64,000 nucleotides of DNA from positions 1,229,660 to 1,293,659 of the forward strand of contig NZ_GL397067.1 of the NCBI RefSeq assembly GCF_000146325.1, written 5' to 3'. The notes beneath the pieces were generated by a model that saw nothing but the letters and a program-made list of their open reading frames with translations, was not told the DNA's origin and made no database searches. Shown here in pieces: positions 1-9,850 of the stretch. A program made the position numbers and the translations under genes. Position 1 is the stretch's first letter, and each line of letters starts with the position of its first letter. The stretch comes from Pediococcus acidilactici DSM 20284 (lineage in GTDB: Bacteria > Bacillota > Bacilli > Lactobacillales > Lactobacillaceae).

Positions 1-1482
1 TACGACAAACGGGCTGACTGGGTCACCTATTTCATTAAACAGCGTCAAAGTCGGCGCGTTACTATACCCGTAGCGAGCTTGGGTAGTTCCTAGTGGAAAA
101 TGAACTCTTAGGTCAGTTCCTTTAATTTCTGCTGGGACCGCCTGCCATTTTTGCTGAACATACCCTTCGATTAAAGGTGGCTGGGTGGCATGTAACTCCT
201 TAACATACCAAAAGTGAAAACAGGTTTGTTCCGCTTCTAAGCTCAGCCAGCCTAGTTGCGGAGTTGCTTGATAGTCCCTTCCCGCTAAGATACGACCTAT
301 TCGTTGGCCCGCCGCCATTTTAGCCGTGGGATGGGGATTATAATACTCCCCCGTATCCGCAATTGAAATCAAGTAAGTATCGGCAAGCCTTTGTGCCACT
401 TTAAGTTGCTGCTGGCGGATTTTTGCCCACGCGTGACGTTTTACGTCCGCATATTTTGGCAGTTGCACTACGTATACCGGTAAAGAAACGTCCGCCAAAG
501 TTGCCCGCCAATCGTTAATTAAGGTCTGCAAGAGTCGATCGTAAATTTCAGGTTGATCTGCATCAGTTTCGCCTTGGTACCAGACCAGCTGGCTGAACCG
601 GAAATGCCGAATCTTTCTTACCATTGCGTTAAACAGCGCCCCGGGTCGCAAATAGCTGTCCGGCGTCTTTGGCGGCGGCCAGGGCGTCTGCCCCACAATG
701 TTCAGCGCTTCGCCAATCGGAACCTCCGGATTGCTTTTCATAAAGTTATACATTAATCGATTATGCCGTTTAACGGTTTGGTGATAACGTTCGATGTCTG
801 CCTTAAAGTCCGCATCCGTAATCTTTTCAATGTGGCTTAAGAAAGGCTCCACCACCCGCTTTGCCAATAGCTTGTCTTTGCGTAAAGATGTTTCCGACAC
901 CCAGGTTCCTGCTGAAGCACCGTCCCTGGTACAACAAACGATCCCTACCGGCATTTTCGGGTCTTGTCGGGCCATTTCTTGGGCAGCGTAATAACCCACC
1001 GCCGAAACGTGTCCCAGGTTAGATTTCTTTACTTGGTGCCAATGGGTGGCACGGGATTGATACTCCTTAACCTCCCCATCTTCGTAAACAAAAGCCGGTT
1101 GAGGGACGTTGTAATAGGTGATGGGGGTTGCGGGAATTGACGTTTGGGCTTCCGTAAAATTTTGGTCTTGCGACATGCGAAAGCCCACGTTAGATTGTCC
1201 GGCAATCAGCAAAACTTGACCAAACCGAACGTTTTCTAACTTCAATTGATGATTTTGAACTTCAATTTTAACTTCAAATGAAGTTCGATAATTGGTAAAA
1301 GGTCTAAATTGACAATCCCACGTGCCATCTTTTCTAACAATCGCCCGCGCAACTTGAGTACCGATGGTGGTTTTAACCGTCGCTCCTGCAGTAGCTAATC
1401 CACTAATTTGAAATGGTTTGCCAAAGGGCAGAATCATATTATCAGAAAATATTTGATCTACTTGTAACTGATAATCCTGCAT
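1..1482 (-). CDS. Sialate O-acetylesterase-like SGNH hydrolase (3' end outside window)
   Basis: The frame is open from an ATG at 1482 to the window edge (494 codons, no stop), so the C-terminus is missing. The protein has the AGQSN block of SGNH/sialate esterases about 90 residues in (nucleophile Ser) and a WYQGE motif near residue 305, both typical of the family that removes O-acetyl groups from sialic acids or other acylated sugars. There is no signal peptide, so it is probably intracellular. A GAGG ribosome site precedes the ATG. It lies 75 bp downstream of the LacX-like epimerase on the same strand and may be co-transcribed with it. The true substrate is not determinable here. Confidence 0.8.
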   Translation of the reverse strand, partial: MQDYQLQVDQIFSDNMILPFGKPFQISGLATAGATVKTTIGTQVARAIVRKDGTWDCQFRPFTNYRTSFEVKIEVQNHQLKLENVRFGQVLLIAGQSNVGFRMSQDQNFTEAQTSIPATPITYYNVPQPAFVYEDGEVKEYQSRATHWHQVKKSNLGHVSAVGYYAAQEMARQDPKMPVGIVCCTRDGASAGTWVSETSLRKDKLLAKRVVEPFLSHIEKITDADFKADIERYHQTVKRHNRLMYNFMKSNPEVPIGEALNIVGQTPWPPPKTPDSYLRPGALFNAMVRKIRHFRFSQLVWYQGETDADQPEIYDRLLQTLINDWRATLADVSLPVYVVQLPKYADVKRHAWAKIRQQQLKVAQRLADTYLISIADTGEYYNPHPTAKMAAGQRIGRILAGRDYQATPQLGWLSLEAEQTCFHFWYVKELHATQPPLIEGYVQQKWQAVPAEIKGTDLRVHFPLGTTQARYGYSNAPTLTLFNEIGDPVSPFVV

Positions 1483-1557
1483 GTAAAATCCTCACTTAAC
1501 TATTTTTTAGCAAGGTAAAGGGCGCTGGCGTTGTTACCATTGCCGCGCCCCTCCTCG

Positions 1558-2436
1558 CTATTTAAACTCAATTGAATACGTGAATGTCTGGGTTTCCTGC
1601 GGTTCTAGGAGATTGTTACCCTTTTTATTCTTCCAGTCGGTAGGCTCTTCAGCAGCTTGATCCGGCAAGCCCGCAAACGGTTCAATGCATAAAAATGGCT
1701 CCGCACGGTTCTCCATTGTCCATAAGGTAAGGTATGGGAAGTCTTTGAAGTTCAATTTAACTTCATGCGCAGTTTGCGTTGAACCTAAAGTGACGCTATC
1801 AATTTTCTTCCCATCTAAAATAATTAAACCGTCGTTAAATATTTCATGATTTAAAGCTAATTCGCTGTTTTTGATAGCTTCCCAAGGGGCTTTCTTTCCG
1901 TCGCGGAATGGTACTGGGTTAACCCCTAAACGCTGAATTCGTTTTTGGTGCGGACTAAAAGTTAAATGGTAGTTTTCAAAAATACCGTCGTTATCAATTG
2001 GAACGTTAAATGCGGGATGTGAGCCTAAAGCGTAAGGCATCCGCCGTTCGTCATGATTAATAACGTAGTAAGTAGTTAACAGTTGGTGATCCTTTAACTC
2101 GTATTCTACTTGAAGCGTAAAATCAAACGGAAACATTCGTTTTGTTTGTTCATTGGCCTTCAATTCTAATTTTGCTGTCGTTTCACTTTGCGAAACCTTT
2201 TGCCAATCAAAATCCCGGGCAAAGCCATGTTGCGGCATTGAGTAGGTTTGTCCTTCCAATGCATAACTATCTTGGTTAGACTTACCAATTGCTGGAAACA
2301 GAATCGGGGCATGACGTTGCCAAGCTTGACCATTCCAAATGTAGTCGTATCCACTCGGTTGGTCAATCACGTGCGTCAGCTGCGCACCCATGTTATCAAT
2401 TTCGACCGTTAAGTAGCGGTTCTTCAATTTAATCAT
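1558..2436 (-). CDS. Aldose 1-epimerase family protein (LacX/GalM-like)
   Basis: This 292-aa protein matches the LacX-type branch of the galactose mutarotase superfamily: an N-terminal beta-sandwich start (IDNMGAQLTHV), the HAPILFPAIG block, GFARDFDW, and GSHPAFN with the His expected in the active site. Family members interconvert alpha and beta anomers of free sugars or sugar phosphates. The start ATG has a good GGGAG ribosome site. It is transcribed towards the esterase gene. The length is normal and no frame damage is visible. The sugar is unknown. Confidence 0.85.
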   Translation of the reverse strand: MIKLKNRYLTVEIDNMGAQLTHVIDQPSGYDYIWNGQAWQRHAPILFPAIGKSNQDSYALEGQTYSMPQHGFARDFDWQKVSQSETTAKLELKANEQTKRMFPFDFTLQVEYELKDHQLLTTYYVINHDERRMPYALGSHPAFNVPIDNDGIFENYHLTFSPHQKRIQRLGVNPVPFRDGKKAPWEAIKNSELALNHEIFNDGLIILDGKKIDSVTLGSTQTAHEVKLNFKDFPYLTLWTMENRAEPFLCIEPFAGLPDQAAEEPTDWKNKKGNNLLEPQETQTFTYSIEFK

Positions 2437-2610
2437 CTAATTTACTCCCTTTCTTTTGGTTTCCTCCACTATTAGCATGATTCATTTTCAAGTAAATGTA
2501 AAGGCTTTCTTGATTATTAAATCAACTATTTTAACGAATGGTTACCTAATACCTAACCTTTAGAAATGCCTGGGAAACTGGTATGATAGAAACGTTGGAA
2601 ATTTTTCCAC

Positions 2611-2686
2611 CGATGGCACTTCCCCGGTACTCCGGGTTCCTTTGGTCATCGTCATTTAGTAACTAATTAAGTTATAAAGGAGAATA
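2611..2686 (+). promoter_or_regulatory. Putative preQ1-II riboswitch leading queT
   Basis: CGATG (2611-2615) can pair with CATCG (2647-2651). Inside is an extra CCCGG/CCGGG hairpin and then a pyrimidine-rich TTCCTTT (2637-2643). TCCTTT is perfectly complementary to AAAGGA (2676-2681) of the queT ribosome site, and a small TAACT/AGTTA hairpin (2660-2674) sits between. Stem, pseudoknot to the Shine-Dalgarno and embedded hairpin match the preQ1-II architecture known upstream of this transporter family in Lactobacillales. The fold is inferred by eye; the inserted hairpin is not standard. Confidence 0.55.
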
Positions 2687-2689
2687 TTT

Positions 2690-3193
2690 ATGTCAACTAA
2701 AATGAACGTCCGTGAGATTGTAATATCAGCAATCGTAGCTGCTCTATACGTCGCCATTACCTTTGTTTTTTCAGCAGTTAGTTTCGGCCCACTTCAATTT
2801 CGGGTTGCTGAGATTTTAAATTGTTTGGTGGTTTATGATCGCCGTTATATTTGGGGAGTTTCTTTGGGAGTTTTAATTGCTAACCTACAATCTTCTCTAG
2901 GAATTATTGACATTACGTGGGGAACTTTAACCACCCTCATCACCCTGAGCGTTGTAATCATCGCCATCCGGAAATTAACTGACAACCGAGTTAAGTTGGC
3001 CCTTACCGTTATCATTACGACCATTTTAATGGGCTTCTTAGTTGCCTTAGAACTCACCTATATTTTAAAAGTTCCCTTTTTCTACACTTGGGCAACGGTT
3101 AGTTTAGGTGAATTTGGGGTAATGTTCATTGGGGCCTTTGTGATGTACGCCCTAGGAAAAAGTATTGATCTTTCACTTAATAAACGTAGCTAA
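2690..3193 (+). CDS. queT: QueT family queuosine-precursor ECF transporter, S component
   Basis: This 167-aa, very hydrophobic protein has about five membrane segments and the family hallmark GPLQFRVAEIL near residue 31. QueT is the substrate-binding (S) component of an ECF transporter for a queuosine precursor such as preQ1. It would work with the shared EcfAA'T module, which is not in this window. The start has an AAAGGAG site that is also part of the proposed riboswitch. A Rho-independent terminator follows at once, so the gene is monocistronic. Confidence 0.88.
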   Translation: MSTKMNVREIVISAIVAALYVAITFVFSAVSFGPLQFRVAEILNCLVVYDRRYIWGVSLGVLIANLQSSLGIIDITWGTLTTLITLSVVIIAIRKLTDNRVKLALTVIITTILMGFLVALELTYILKVPFFYTWATVSLGEFGVMFIGAFVMYALGKSIDLSLNKRS

Positions 3194-3215
3194 TTAAAAA
3201 TTTAGGTAATAAAAA

Positions 3216-3252
3216 AGCGAAGTGTCCTCGGTTCAGGATCCTTCGTTTTTTT
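3216..3252 (+). terminator. Rho-independent terminator of queT
   Basis: CGAAG (3218-3222) plus TCCT pair with AGGA and CTTCG (3241-3245) around a short loop, followed by seven T. Confidence 0.85.
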
Positions 3253-3317
3253 GTTGTTAGATTGGTGGGTAACGGCAGAGCTAAGGCAATCGAAACGGGT
3301 TCTGTAACCCAACTCCC

Positions 3318-3518
3318 TCCGGCTAACCAAATTAAGGCACTAATCGCAAAAAACACGATTAATGCCTTAATTCTTACAATTCTCTGCAGCATGGACCAAA
3401 CGAGCTCCAGCCGCCAATCTTCTCCGGTTAATCAAATTTGGGCCTCAATCGCTTAAACCGCGATTAAGGCCCAAATCCAATTAATCCTCAAAAATTACCC
3501 GGCGGCTTCCGCTCTCTA
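3318..3518 (-). repeat. Dispersed two-hairpin repeat, block A (starts at TAG stop of the adjacent gene)
   Basis: Read on the minus strand, the block starts at the TAG stop codon (3516-3518), then has conserved CGGGTA and GAGGATTAA, hairpin A1 (3436-3476), a conserved TTGATTAACCGGAGA-type flank, a GGCTGGA stretch, hairpin A2 (3330-3372) and a second TTTGGTTAG flank. Both hairpins share a conserved upper stem (AATCGC/GCGATT or nearly so). The lower stems differ (ATTTGGGCCT in A1, AATTAAGGCA in A2) but each is fully self-complementary. The same design recurs at 24935-25127 and 55161-55314. Confidence 0.85.
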
Positions 3519-4541
3519 CTTAACTACCACCTTACCCATCATTTTTTGGCTTTCTACCAATTGGTGGGCCTTCTTTATGTTTTCTACGTTCATTGGGTGG
3601 AGTTCCTTTGTCATCGTTGACTTTAATTTTCCTTCATCCAACAGTTTAGCAATCTTTTCTAGATTTTCATGCTGGGACACGAGGTCTTCCGTTCCATAGT
3701 AGGATTTCGCAAACATCCATTCCCACGCGAAAGTTACGCTTTTCCTCTTTAAATCGGTTAAGTTTACCGGCTTTTTCGTTGAAGTAATCGAAGCGATTCG
3801 ACCACCTGGCTTAATCAATTCCACCATTGCTTCCCACTGTGCGTCAATGTTATGCAATTCCAAAATGTAATCCACGTGCTGAACCCCTAAATTACGAACT
3901 TCCGTAACCAAATCTTTGCGATGGTTGACCGTTTGATCCGCACCGTGATCCAAGCACCACTGAATCGTTTCTGGACGTGATGCCGACGCAATCACGCGTA
4001 AACCGGCCAAATGTGCAAGCTGTGTTGCCACTGAACCTACACCGCCCGCGCCATTAATGATCAAGAGGGTTTTTCCCGCATTTTTCTTTGGGTCCTCTGG
4101 ATCAATCTGAAGTTGTTCAAACAACGCTTCCCACGCCGTCAGGGACGTAAGTGGCATAGCTGCTGCATGAACATCATCCATTTGTTGGGGAGCGTGCCCG
4201 ACAATTCGTTCATCGACCAATTGATACTCGCTATCACTACCCGCTCGTTTAAACGAACCAGCATAAAAAACTCGGTCGCCATTTTCAAACAAAGTGACTT
4301 CCTTGCCTTTGGATACCACCGTACCAACCGCATCAAAACCTAATACCCGCGGTTCCTGCAACGGTTCGGATTGACCCTTTCGTACTGCTATATCGATAGG
4401 GTTTACCGAAACAGCACTTACCTTAACCAATAGATCATGCCCGCTTGGTTCAGGACGGTCAGTGGTAAACTCTACCAAACTATCCGCTTCCTCAATTGGT
4501 AGCGATTCTTTAAAGCCGATTGCCCACATCTTTTCATTCAT
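3516..4541 (-). CDS. Zinc-type alcohol dehydrogenase-like (quinone oxidoreductase family)
   Basis: This 341-aa protein belongs to the zinc-containing ADH-like/quinone oxidoreductase family of NAD(P)H-dependent reductases. It has the N-terminal GroES-like fold with VSAVSVNPIDIAVRKG, the LGFDAVGTV block, and a nucleotide-binding Rossmann motif INGAGGVGSVATQLA near residue 165. The catalytic-zinc Cys/His set of true alcohol dehydrogenases is not evident. A GGAGG site lies 9 nt before the ATG. Its TAG stop is the first triplet of repeat block A. A C-terminal fragment of a related protein is found at 57875-58114. Confidence 0.85.
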   Translation of the reverse strand: MNEKMWAIGFKESLPIEEADSLVEFTTDRPEPSGHDLLVKVSAVSVNPIDIAVRKGQSEPLQEPRVLGFDAVGTVVSKGKEVTLFENGDRVFYAGSFKRAGSDSEYQLVDERIVGHAPQQMDDVHAAAMPLTSLTAWEALFEQLQIDPEDPKKNAGKTLLIINGAGGVGSVATQLAHLAGLRVIASASRPETIQWCLDHGADQTVNHRKDLVTEVRNLGVQHVDYILELHNIDAQWEAMVELIKPGGRIASITSTKKPVNLTDLKRKSVTFAWEWMFAKSYYGTEDLVSQHENLEKIAKLLDEGKLKSTMTKELHPMNVENIKKAHQLVESQKMMGKVVVK

Positions 4542-4623
4542 AAAGCTCAGCCTCCTCTTTTTAAGTAGAATATATGCTTATTTGGTTTAAAAGTAAATAA
4601 ATTGTTCTCCCTTAAGCTAACCA

Positions 4624-4670
4624 CTAAAAAACCGTCCCCTTCGCCCTACTTTGGGCTCTGAGAAACGGTT
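4624..4670 (-). terminator. Terminator of the pdh operon
   Basis: On the minus strand AACCGT pairs with ACGGTT around an inner GCCC/GGGC hairpin, followed by a T run (the A run at 4625-4631). It lies about 45 bp after the pdhD stop. Confidence 0.75.
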
Positions 4671-4713
4671 TAATCAGATTGGTATTTGTCCCCTTAGGAC
4701 ATTTTTAGCTTAA

Positions 4714-6120
4714 CTAAATGTGAATTGGCAAACCAGCAGCCACTTCAGCAGCATCCATGATTTCTTCACCAAGGGTTGGATGTGGGTGAATCGTCAATTC
4801 GATATCTCGAATGGTGATCCCATTTTCAATCGCTAAGGTTAATTCAGAAATCAAGTCTGATGCTTCTGGACCAACAATTTGGGCACCAATAATCGCACCA
4901 GTAGGGTTGTCAGTAACTAAACGAATGAAACCTTCCGTCTGGTCCATCGTCATTGCCCGACCACTTGCGGCAAATGGGAACTTGCTAGATTTAGCATCCA
5001 GTTTCTTTTCCGCAACCGTTTGTGGGGTTTCCCCAACCGTCGCTACTTCGATATTAGTGTACGCAACCGCAGGAATCACGTAATGCTTGTCGTGTGCGTC
5101 TTCACCGCTCATTGCTGCTGCAGCAACTTTTGCTTCATAACTAGCTTTATGCGCCAACGCAGGCCCCGCAACTACGTCTCCAATTGCGTAAATGTGTTTT
5201 ACTGAAGTTTGCATAGAGTCGCTAACTTCAATCAAACCACGTTTGTCCAGCTTAACGTCCGTATTATTCAAGCCGATTTGGTCAGTGTTTGGCCGGCGTC
5301 CAACTGATACCAGGCAGTAATCTCCGGTAACTTTCTTAGTAGTTCCGTCAACTTCGTAAGTAACGGTAACGTCTTTATCAGTTTGGTTAGCTTCCACTGC
5401 AGTCGCTTCCGTGATAATGTCTACGCCGTTCTTCTTGAAGTTGTTCAAAACTGGTTGAATCAACTCGCCATCGAAACCATTCAAAATGTGGTCAAGACCT
5501 TCAATAATGGTGATCTTAGAACCGAGGTTCATGTATGCGCCAGCTAATTCTGCACCGATTACCCCACCACCAATGATGATGAGATGTTCGGGAACGCTCT
5601 TCAAGTTTAATGCACCTGTCGAATCAATAACCCGACCACTAAACTTAAAGTGTGGAATTTCTACTGGGCGTGAGCCAGTTGCAATCAAGGCTTTCTTGAA
5701 GCGATAGATGTGCGAATCGTCTCCGTCAATCACGTTAACCGTTTCGTTATCGTTGAAGTACGCTTCCCCACGCACAATTTCTACCTTGTGCTTCTTTAAC
5801 AACATTTCCACCCCACCAGTTAGTTTTTCAACTACTTGGTGTTGTTTCCAGTCTTGAGTTTTTGCAAAATCGAGCTTAGATTCACCCACGGTAACCCCGA
5901 ACGGATTGCCGTGTTGCAAAGTTGCGTATAAATGTCCCGCTTGAATCAAAGCTTTTGATGGGATACAACCCACGTTTAAGCAAATTCCGCCAATAAAGTC
6001 GCGTTCCACAATGACTACTTTTTGGCCTAATTCAGCTGCCCGAATTGCGGCAACGTAACCACCAGGGCCTGAACCAATAATTAACGTATCAACATCGATT
6101 GCTTGTGTGCCAACAACCAT
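4714..6120 (-). CDS. pdhD: Dihydrolipoyl dehydrogenase (E3 of pyruvate dehydrogenase)
   Basis: This 468-aa flavoprotein reoxidises dihydrolipoamide on E2 and passes electrons to NAD+. It has the FAD-binding GSGPGGYVAAIRAA at the N-terminus, the redox-active disulfide in GGICLNVGCIPSKA, the NAD-binding GGGVIGAELA, GDVVAGPALAHKA, and the C-terminal HPHPTLGE with the catalytic His-Glu pair. Length is normal. It is the last gene of the lplA-pdhABCD operon, 2 bp after pdhC. Confidence 0.96.
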   Translation of the reverse strand: MVVGTQAIDVDTLIIGSGPGGYVAAIRAAELGQKVVIVERDFIGGICLNVGCIPSKALIQAGHLYATLQHGNPFGVTVGESKLDFAKTQDWKQHQVVEKLTGGVEMLLKKHKVEIVRGEAYFNDNETVNVIDGDDSHIYRFKKALIATGSRPVEIPHFKFSGRVIDSTGALNLKSVPEHLIIIGGGVIGAELAGAYMNLGSKITIIEGLDHILNGFDGELIQPVLNNFKKNGVDIITEATAVEANQTDKDVTVTYEVDGTTKKVTGDYCLVSVGRRPNTDQIGLNNTDVKLDKRGLIEVSDSMQTSVKHIYAIGDVVAGPALAHKASYEAKVAAAAMSGEDAHDKHYVIPAVAYTNIEVATVGETPQTVAEKKLDAKSSKFPFAASGRAMTMDQTEGFIRLVTDNPTGAIIGAQIVGPEASDLISELTLAIENGITIRDIELTIHPHPTLGEEIMDAAEVAAGLPIHI

Positions 6121-6122
6121 GA

Positions 6123-7745
6123 CTACACCTCCATAAGCATGTAGGCAGGGTTACCTAAGAGTGCCTTCAGCTCGTTCATAATTTTTTGTGCTAGAGCACC
6201 GTCGATTAAACGGTGGTCGAAACTAAGTGATAGTTTCAAGGTATTACCAACTGCTAATTCACCATCTTCGTTAACAATTGGGGTCTTGCGAATACGGCCA
6301 ATTCCAAGAATTGAGCTTTCACCTGGGTTAGTGATTGGGGTAAAGAAGCCGCTGCCGCTTTCAGAACCAATGTTAGAAATTGTAACGGTTCCGCCTTGTA
6401 ATTCAGCAGGCTTCAATTTGCCATCCCGGCCCCGGATTGCCAAGTCATCAATTTCTTGGGCAACTTGCATAATTGACTTCGAAGCAGTGTTTTTAACGTT
6501 TGGTACGAAAAGTCCTTGATCAGTATCTACAGCAAAGCCCACGTTAGTTTCTTCGTAGTAGACGATTTCTTGGGTTTCGTCATCAATTGTTGCACTCAAT
6601 TCTGGGTACTTACGTGCTGCTGCCGCCAATGCTTTGGCAACAAATGGCATGTAAGTTAGCTTGTAACCCTTCGCCTTAGTTTGTTCCTTGAATTGATCAC
6701 GGAGTTCCATTAACTTGGATACTTCAACTTCGTCCATAATCGTTACATGTGGAACAGTTTGAACGCGTTGGGTTAAGTTCCGTGAAATTGCCTTACGGAT
6801 TGGTGAAAGTGGTACTCGACCAGCCTTAACTGAGGCTGGTTTTGCAGGAGCTGGTTTTGGAGCTTCTGCAGCTGGAGCAGCACTAGGAGATGGTGCGGCA
6901 CTTTCAGCAGCCTTTGGAGCAGATGGGGCAGTACCGCCGCCACTAAAGTTCTTCACGTCTGCCATGGTAATGTGACCATGACGACCCGTTGCAGGAACTT
7001 GCATTAAGTCAATGTCGTGTTTCCGAGCGTATTCACGAACCGAAGGCATTGCCAAAACTTGGCCATTAGAAGCCACTGCCGTTCCAACTTTAGTAGGTTC
7101 ATCATTATTAGCTGGTGCGGCATTTTCCTTAGCAGGAGCTGCACTTGCTGCTGGAGCAGCGTTTCCACTACCAGCACCGCTACCGTCACCGTTAAATTCG
7201 ATGAGTGGTTCGCCAACCTTAACCACGGTTCCCGCGTCAACGAATAACTTAGTAACCTTTCCAGAATATGGTGAAAGGATTTCTTGCATTAACTTGTCGT
7301 TTTGTACTTCGGCAACTGGATCGTCTTCCTTAACTTCGTCGCCAACTTTAACTAACCAGTTCGCAATTTCGCCTTCTGCCATACCTTCACCAATGTCGGG
7401 CATATTGAAGATTTCTGCATCGCCACTAGGGGCATTATCACTGCCCTTGTCAGCTGCTGGGGCGGCATCGGCAGCGTTATCCTTGCTGTCATCACCGCCG
7501 CCAGTTCCATCGCCATCAAATTCGATGAGCGGTTCGCCAACCTTAACTACGGTTCCGGCGTCTACAAATAGTTTAGTAACCTTTCCGGAATATGGTGAAA
7601 GGATTTCTTGCAATAATTTATCGTTTTGAACTTCAGCCACCGCGTCGTCGGCTTTGACATCATCGCCTACTTTTACCAACCAGTTGGCAATTTCGCCTTC
7701 TGCCATACCTTCGCCGATGTCTGGCATTTTAAATATTTCAGTCAA
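6123..7745 (-). CDS. pdhC: Dihydrolipoyllysine acetyltransferase (E2), two lipoyl domains
   Basis: This 540-aa E2 core transfers acetyl from lipoate to CoA. Two near-identical lipoyl domains (about residues 1-79 and 109-187) each carry the lipoylation motif VQNDKL (K43 and K151). Ala/Pro-rich linkers follow, then a peripheral-subunit-binding domain (about 231-266) and the catalytic domain ending in [10 protein letters not shown] with the active-site His and Asp. It overlaps the 3' end of pdhB by 8 bp. The two lipoyl domains are also similar at DNA level (offset 324 bp), so one arose by tandem duplication. Confidence 0.96.
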   Translation of the reverse strand: MTEIFKMPDIGEGMAEGEIANWLVKVGDDVKADDAVAEVQNDKLLQEILSPYSGKVTKLFVDAGTVVKVGEPLIEFDGDGTGGGDDSKDNAADAAPAADKGSDNAPSGDAEIFNMPDIGEGMAEGEIANWLVKVGDEVKEDDPVAEVQNDKLMQEILSPYSGKVTKLFVDAGTVVKVGEPLIEFNGDGSGAGSGNAAPAASAAPAKENAAPANNDEPTKVGTAVASNGQVLAMPSVREYARKHDIDLMQVPATGRHGHITMADVKNFSGGGTAPSAPKAAESAAPSPSAAPAAEAPKPAPAKPASVKAGRVPLSPIRKAISRNLTQRVQTVPHVTIMDEVEVSKLMELRDQFKEQTKAKGYKLTYMPFVAKALAAAARKYPELSATIDDETQEIVYYEETNVGFAVDTDQGLFVPNVKNTASKSIMQVAQEIDDLAIRGRDGKLKPAELQGGTVTISNIGSESGSGFFTPITNPGESSILGIGRIRKTPIVNEDGELAVGNTLKLSLSFDHRLIDGALAQKIMNELKALLGNPAYMLMEV

Positions 7746-8718
7746 AGTTTACGACCTCCTTGATCTTATCAATTACATCGTCTTCTTTTGGTAACCATTC
7801 GTTTTCAGCTAGCGCAAATGGGTAAACTGAATCCGGAGCGGCTACCCGACCAATTGGAGCATCTAAACTCATAATGAAACGTTCACTAATTTCACTCATT
7901 ACCATTGCTCCAATACCAGCTTGACGTTGTGCTTCTTGAGCAACTACCACCCGGCCAGTCTTTTCGATACTCTTGCCAATTGTGTCAAGGTCGAGTGGGC
8001 TTACGGTCCGTAGGTCGATTACTTCAACGTCAATACCTTCTTTAGCAAGGTCTTCTGCAGCTGCTAAACTGGTGTGGACCATGCCGCCGTAGGTCACAAC
8101 GGTAACGTCTTTACCTTCACGTACTACGTTTGCTTTATCGAGAGGAGTGGTGTAGTAACCTTCTGGAACTTCGCCACGAATTGAACGGTACAAACGTAAG
8201 TTTTCGAGGAAGATTACCGGATCGTCGCTTTCAATTGAAGAAAGCAATAATCCCTTCGCATCTGCTGGGGTTGCCGGCATAACTACTCGTAATCCAGGAG
8301 TTTGTGCCATTAATCCTTCTAGAGAATCCGCATGCATTTCAGGGGTCTTAGTTCCACCACCATATGGCGAGCGAACTACGATTGGGAATTTACGAGTGCC
8401 GTGGAAACGGAACCGTCCCCGAGCCATTTGTCCAGCAATGGAGTCCATTACTTCGTAAACGAACCCGAAGAATTGGATTTCCATGATGGGACGGTAATCT
8501 TGGGTGGTCAATCCAATTGCTAAACCACCAATTCCACTTTCTGCTAATGGAGTGTTGAATACTCGATCTTCACCGTACTTTTCTTGAAGACCATCGGTAG
8601 CTCTAAATACACCACCATTTTTACCAACATCTTCACCAAAAATTATAACGTTTTCATCATTAGCAAGCGCCAAGTCTTGAGCTTCTGTAATCGCTTGGAT
8701 ATATGTTTTTTTAGCCAT
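7738..8718 (-). CDS. pdhB: Pyruvate dehydrogenase E1 component, beta subunit
   Basis: This 326-aa protein has the transketolase-type fold of E1 beta: [15 protein letters not shown], the RARFRFHG-type block near residue 105, SPYGGG, and the C-terminal domain with [14 protein letters not shown]. With the alpha subunit it decarboxylates pyruvate using thiamine diphosphate. Length is normal for the family. It lies 2 bp downstream of pdhA and overlaps pdhC. Confidence 0.96.
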   Translation of the reverse strand: MAKKTYIQAITEAQDLALANDENVIIFGEDVGKNGGVFRATDGLQEKYGEDRVFNTPLAESGIGGLAIGLTTQDYRPIMEIQFFGFVYEVMDSIAGQMARGRFRFHGTRKFPIVVRSPYGGGTKTPEMHADSLEGLMAQTPGLRVVMPATPADAKGLLLSSIESDDPVIFLENLRLYRSIRGEVPEGYYTTPLDKANVVREGKDVTVVTYGGMVHTSLAAAEDLAKEGIDVEVIDLRTVSPLDLDTIGKSIEKTGRVVVAQEAQRQAGIGAMVMSEISERFIMSLDAPIGRVAAPDSVYPFALAENEWLPKEDDVIDKIKEVVNFD

Positions 8719-8720
8719 GA

Positions 8721-9839
8721 TTACTTGCCCTCCCCTCTAAATTTGTTGATCTGATCTTGCGCTGCTTGTCCCGGAACTTCTAAGGTTTGTTCAATGAAGT
8801 CTGAGATCTTTTGCTTAGCAATGCCATCAGCTTGTTTTACTGCGTCATCAATTTGTGAGTTAACAATGTCTGCCCAGTCGTTTTCAATATCTTCTGACCA
8901 TAAGTCACGATCAGTAAGGTACTTACGGAAACGAATCAATGGTTCACGCTTAGTCCAGTTATCAATGTCTTCTTGAGTCCGGTAACGGAGTGGATCATCA
9001 CCTGACATTGAGTGCGGTCCTAAACGGTTAGTGATGGTTTCAATGAAGACTGGTCCATTGCCATCTACAGCCCACTTACGAGCTTCTTTAGCGGCAAGGT
9101 ACATCGCAATTGGGTCCATTCCATCAACTACGAAACTTGGCAAACCAGCTGCCCAGCCTTTAGCTGCAAGGTGTGGTGCTTTAGTTTGTACGCTACGTGG
9201 GGTGGAGATTGCGTATCCATTATTTTGTGCGAAGAAAACTGCTGGAGCGTGGTAAGCGCCGGCAAAGTTCATTCCTTCATAGAAGTCACCTTGTGAAGTA
9301 CCACCATCACCAGTATATGCGTAAGCAACGTTTGGTTTATTACGTTTCTTCAAACCTAAAGCTGCGCCGGCTGCTTCAACATATTGGGCACCAATAATGA
9401 TTTGTGGGAACCATCCATTAACGTCTTCGAATTCGTTACCTTCGAAGTGACCACGAGACCACAAGAATGCTTTATAAATTGGCCAGCCCTTCATAATCAG
9501 TTGTGGAATGTCACGGTAACCAGGGAATAACCAGTCACCCTTTTCAAAGGCATAGTTTGAAGCGATTTGGGAAGCTTCTTCACCAATGGTTGGTGCATAG
9601 AAACCTAACCGTCCTTGCTTGGATAATTTTGATGAACGTTCGTGCAAGATCCGGCTGAATACCATTTGCTTCATGAGTTCAACCATTTGGTCATCACTTA
9701 ATCCCGCTCTCTTAAGGGCGTCTTCATCTACGATTTCGCCATCGTTGTTCAAGACTTGGAGCATTGGAAAGCTTTGGTCTTGATCTTCCATTTGAAGGTC
9801 GAAATCTAAAATCTTTTTATTGTCATCTTTTATAGCCAT
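8721..9839 (-). CDS. pdhA: Pyruvate dehydrogenase E1 component, alpha subunit
   Basis: This 372-aa protein carries the thiamine-diphosphate motif that starts at [13 protein letters not shown] (residue 177) and ends with the paired Asn at 206-207. The phosphorylation-loop-like region [11 protein letters not shown] is also present. It forms the alpha2beta2 E1 with PdhB. It is preceded 11 bp upstream by the lipoate ligase gene and starts at an ATG with a GGAGGGG site. Confidence 0.96.
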   Translation of the reverse strand: MAIKDDNKKILDFDLQMEDQDQSFPMLQVLNNDGEIVDEDALKRAGLSDDQMVELMKQMVFSRILHERSSKLSKQGRLGFYAPTIGEEASQIASNYAFEKGDWLFPGYRDIPQLIMKGWPIYKAFLWSRGHFEGNEFEDVNGWFPQIIIGAQYVEAAGAALGLKKRNKPNVAYAYTGDGGTSQGDFYEGMNFAGAYHAPAVFFAQNNGYAISTPRSVQTKAPHLAAKGWAAGLPSFVVDGMDPIAMYLAAKEARKWAVDGNGPVFIETITNRLGPHSMSGDDPLRYRTQEDIDNWTKREPLIRFRKYLTDRDLWSEDIENDWADIVNSQIDDAVKQADGIAKQKISDFIEQTLEVPGQAAQDQINKFRGEGK

Positions 9840-9850
9840 AACTACCCCTC

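Noticed and set aside
3177..3392. A 71-codon hydrophobic-looking frame over repeat block A
   Set aside because: It runs through a terminator and two hairpins. The hydrophobic stretch comes from the palindromic, AT-rich stem, and the frame is not kept in blocks B and C.
7012..7629. A 205-codon plus-strand open frame opposite pdhC
   Set aside because: It is antisense to the Ala/Pro-rich linker and lipoyl domains of a certain gene, has no ribosome site and a low-complexity product. It is a composition shadow.
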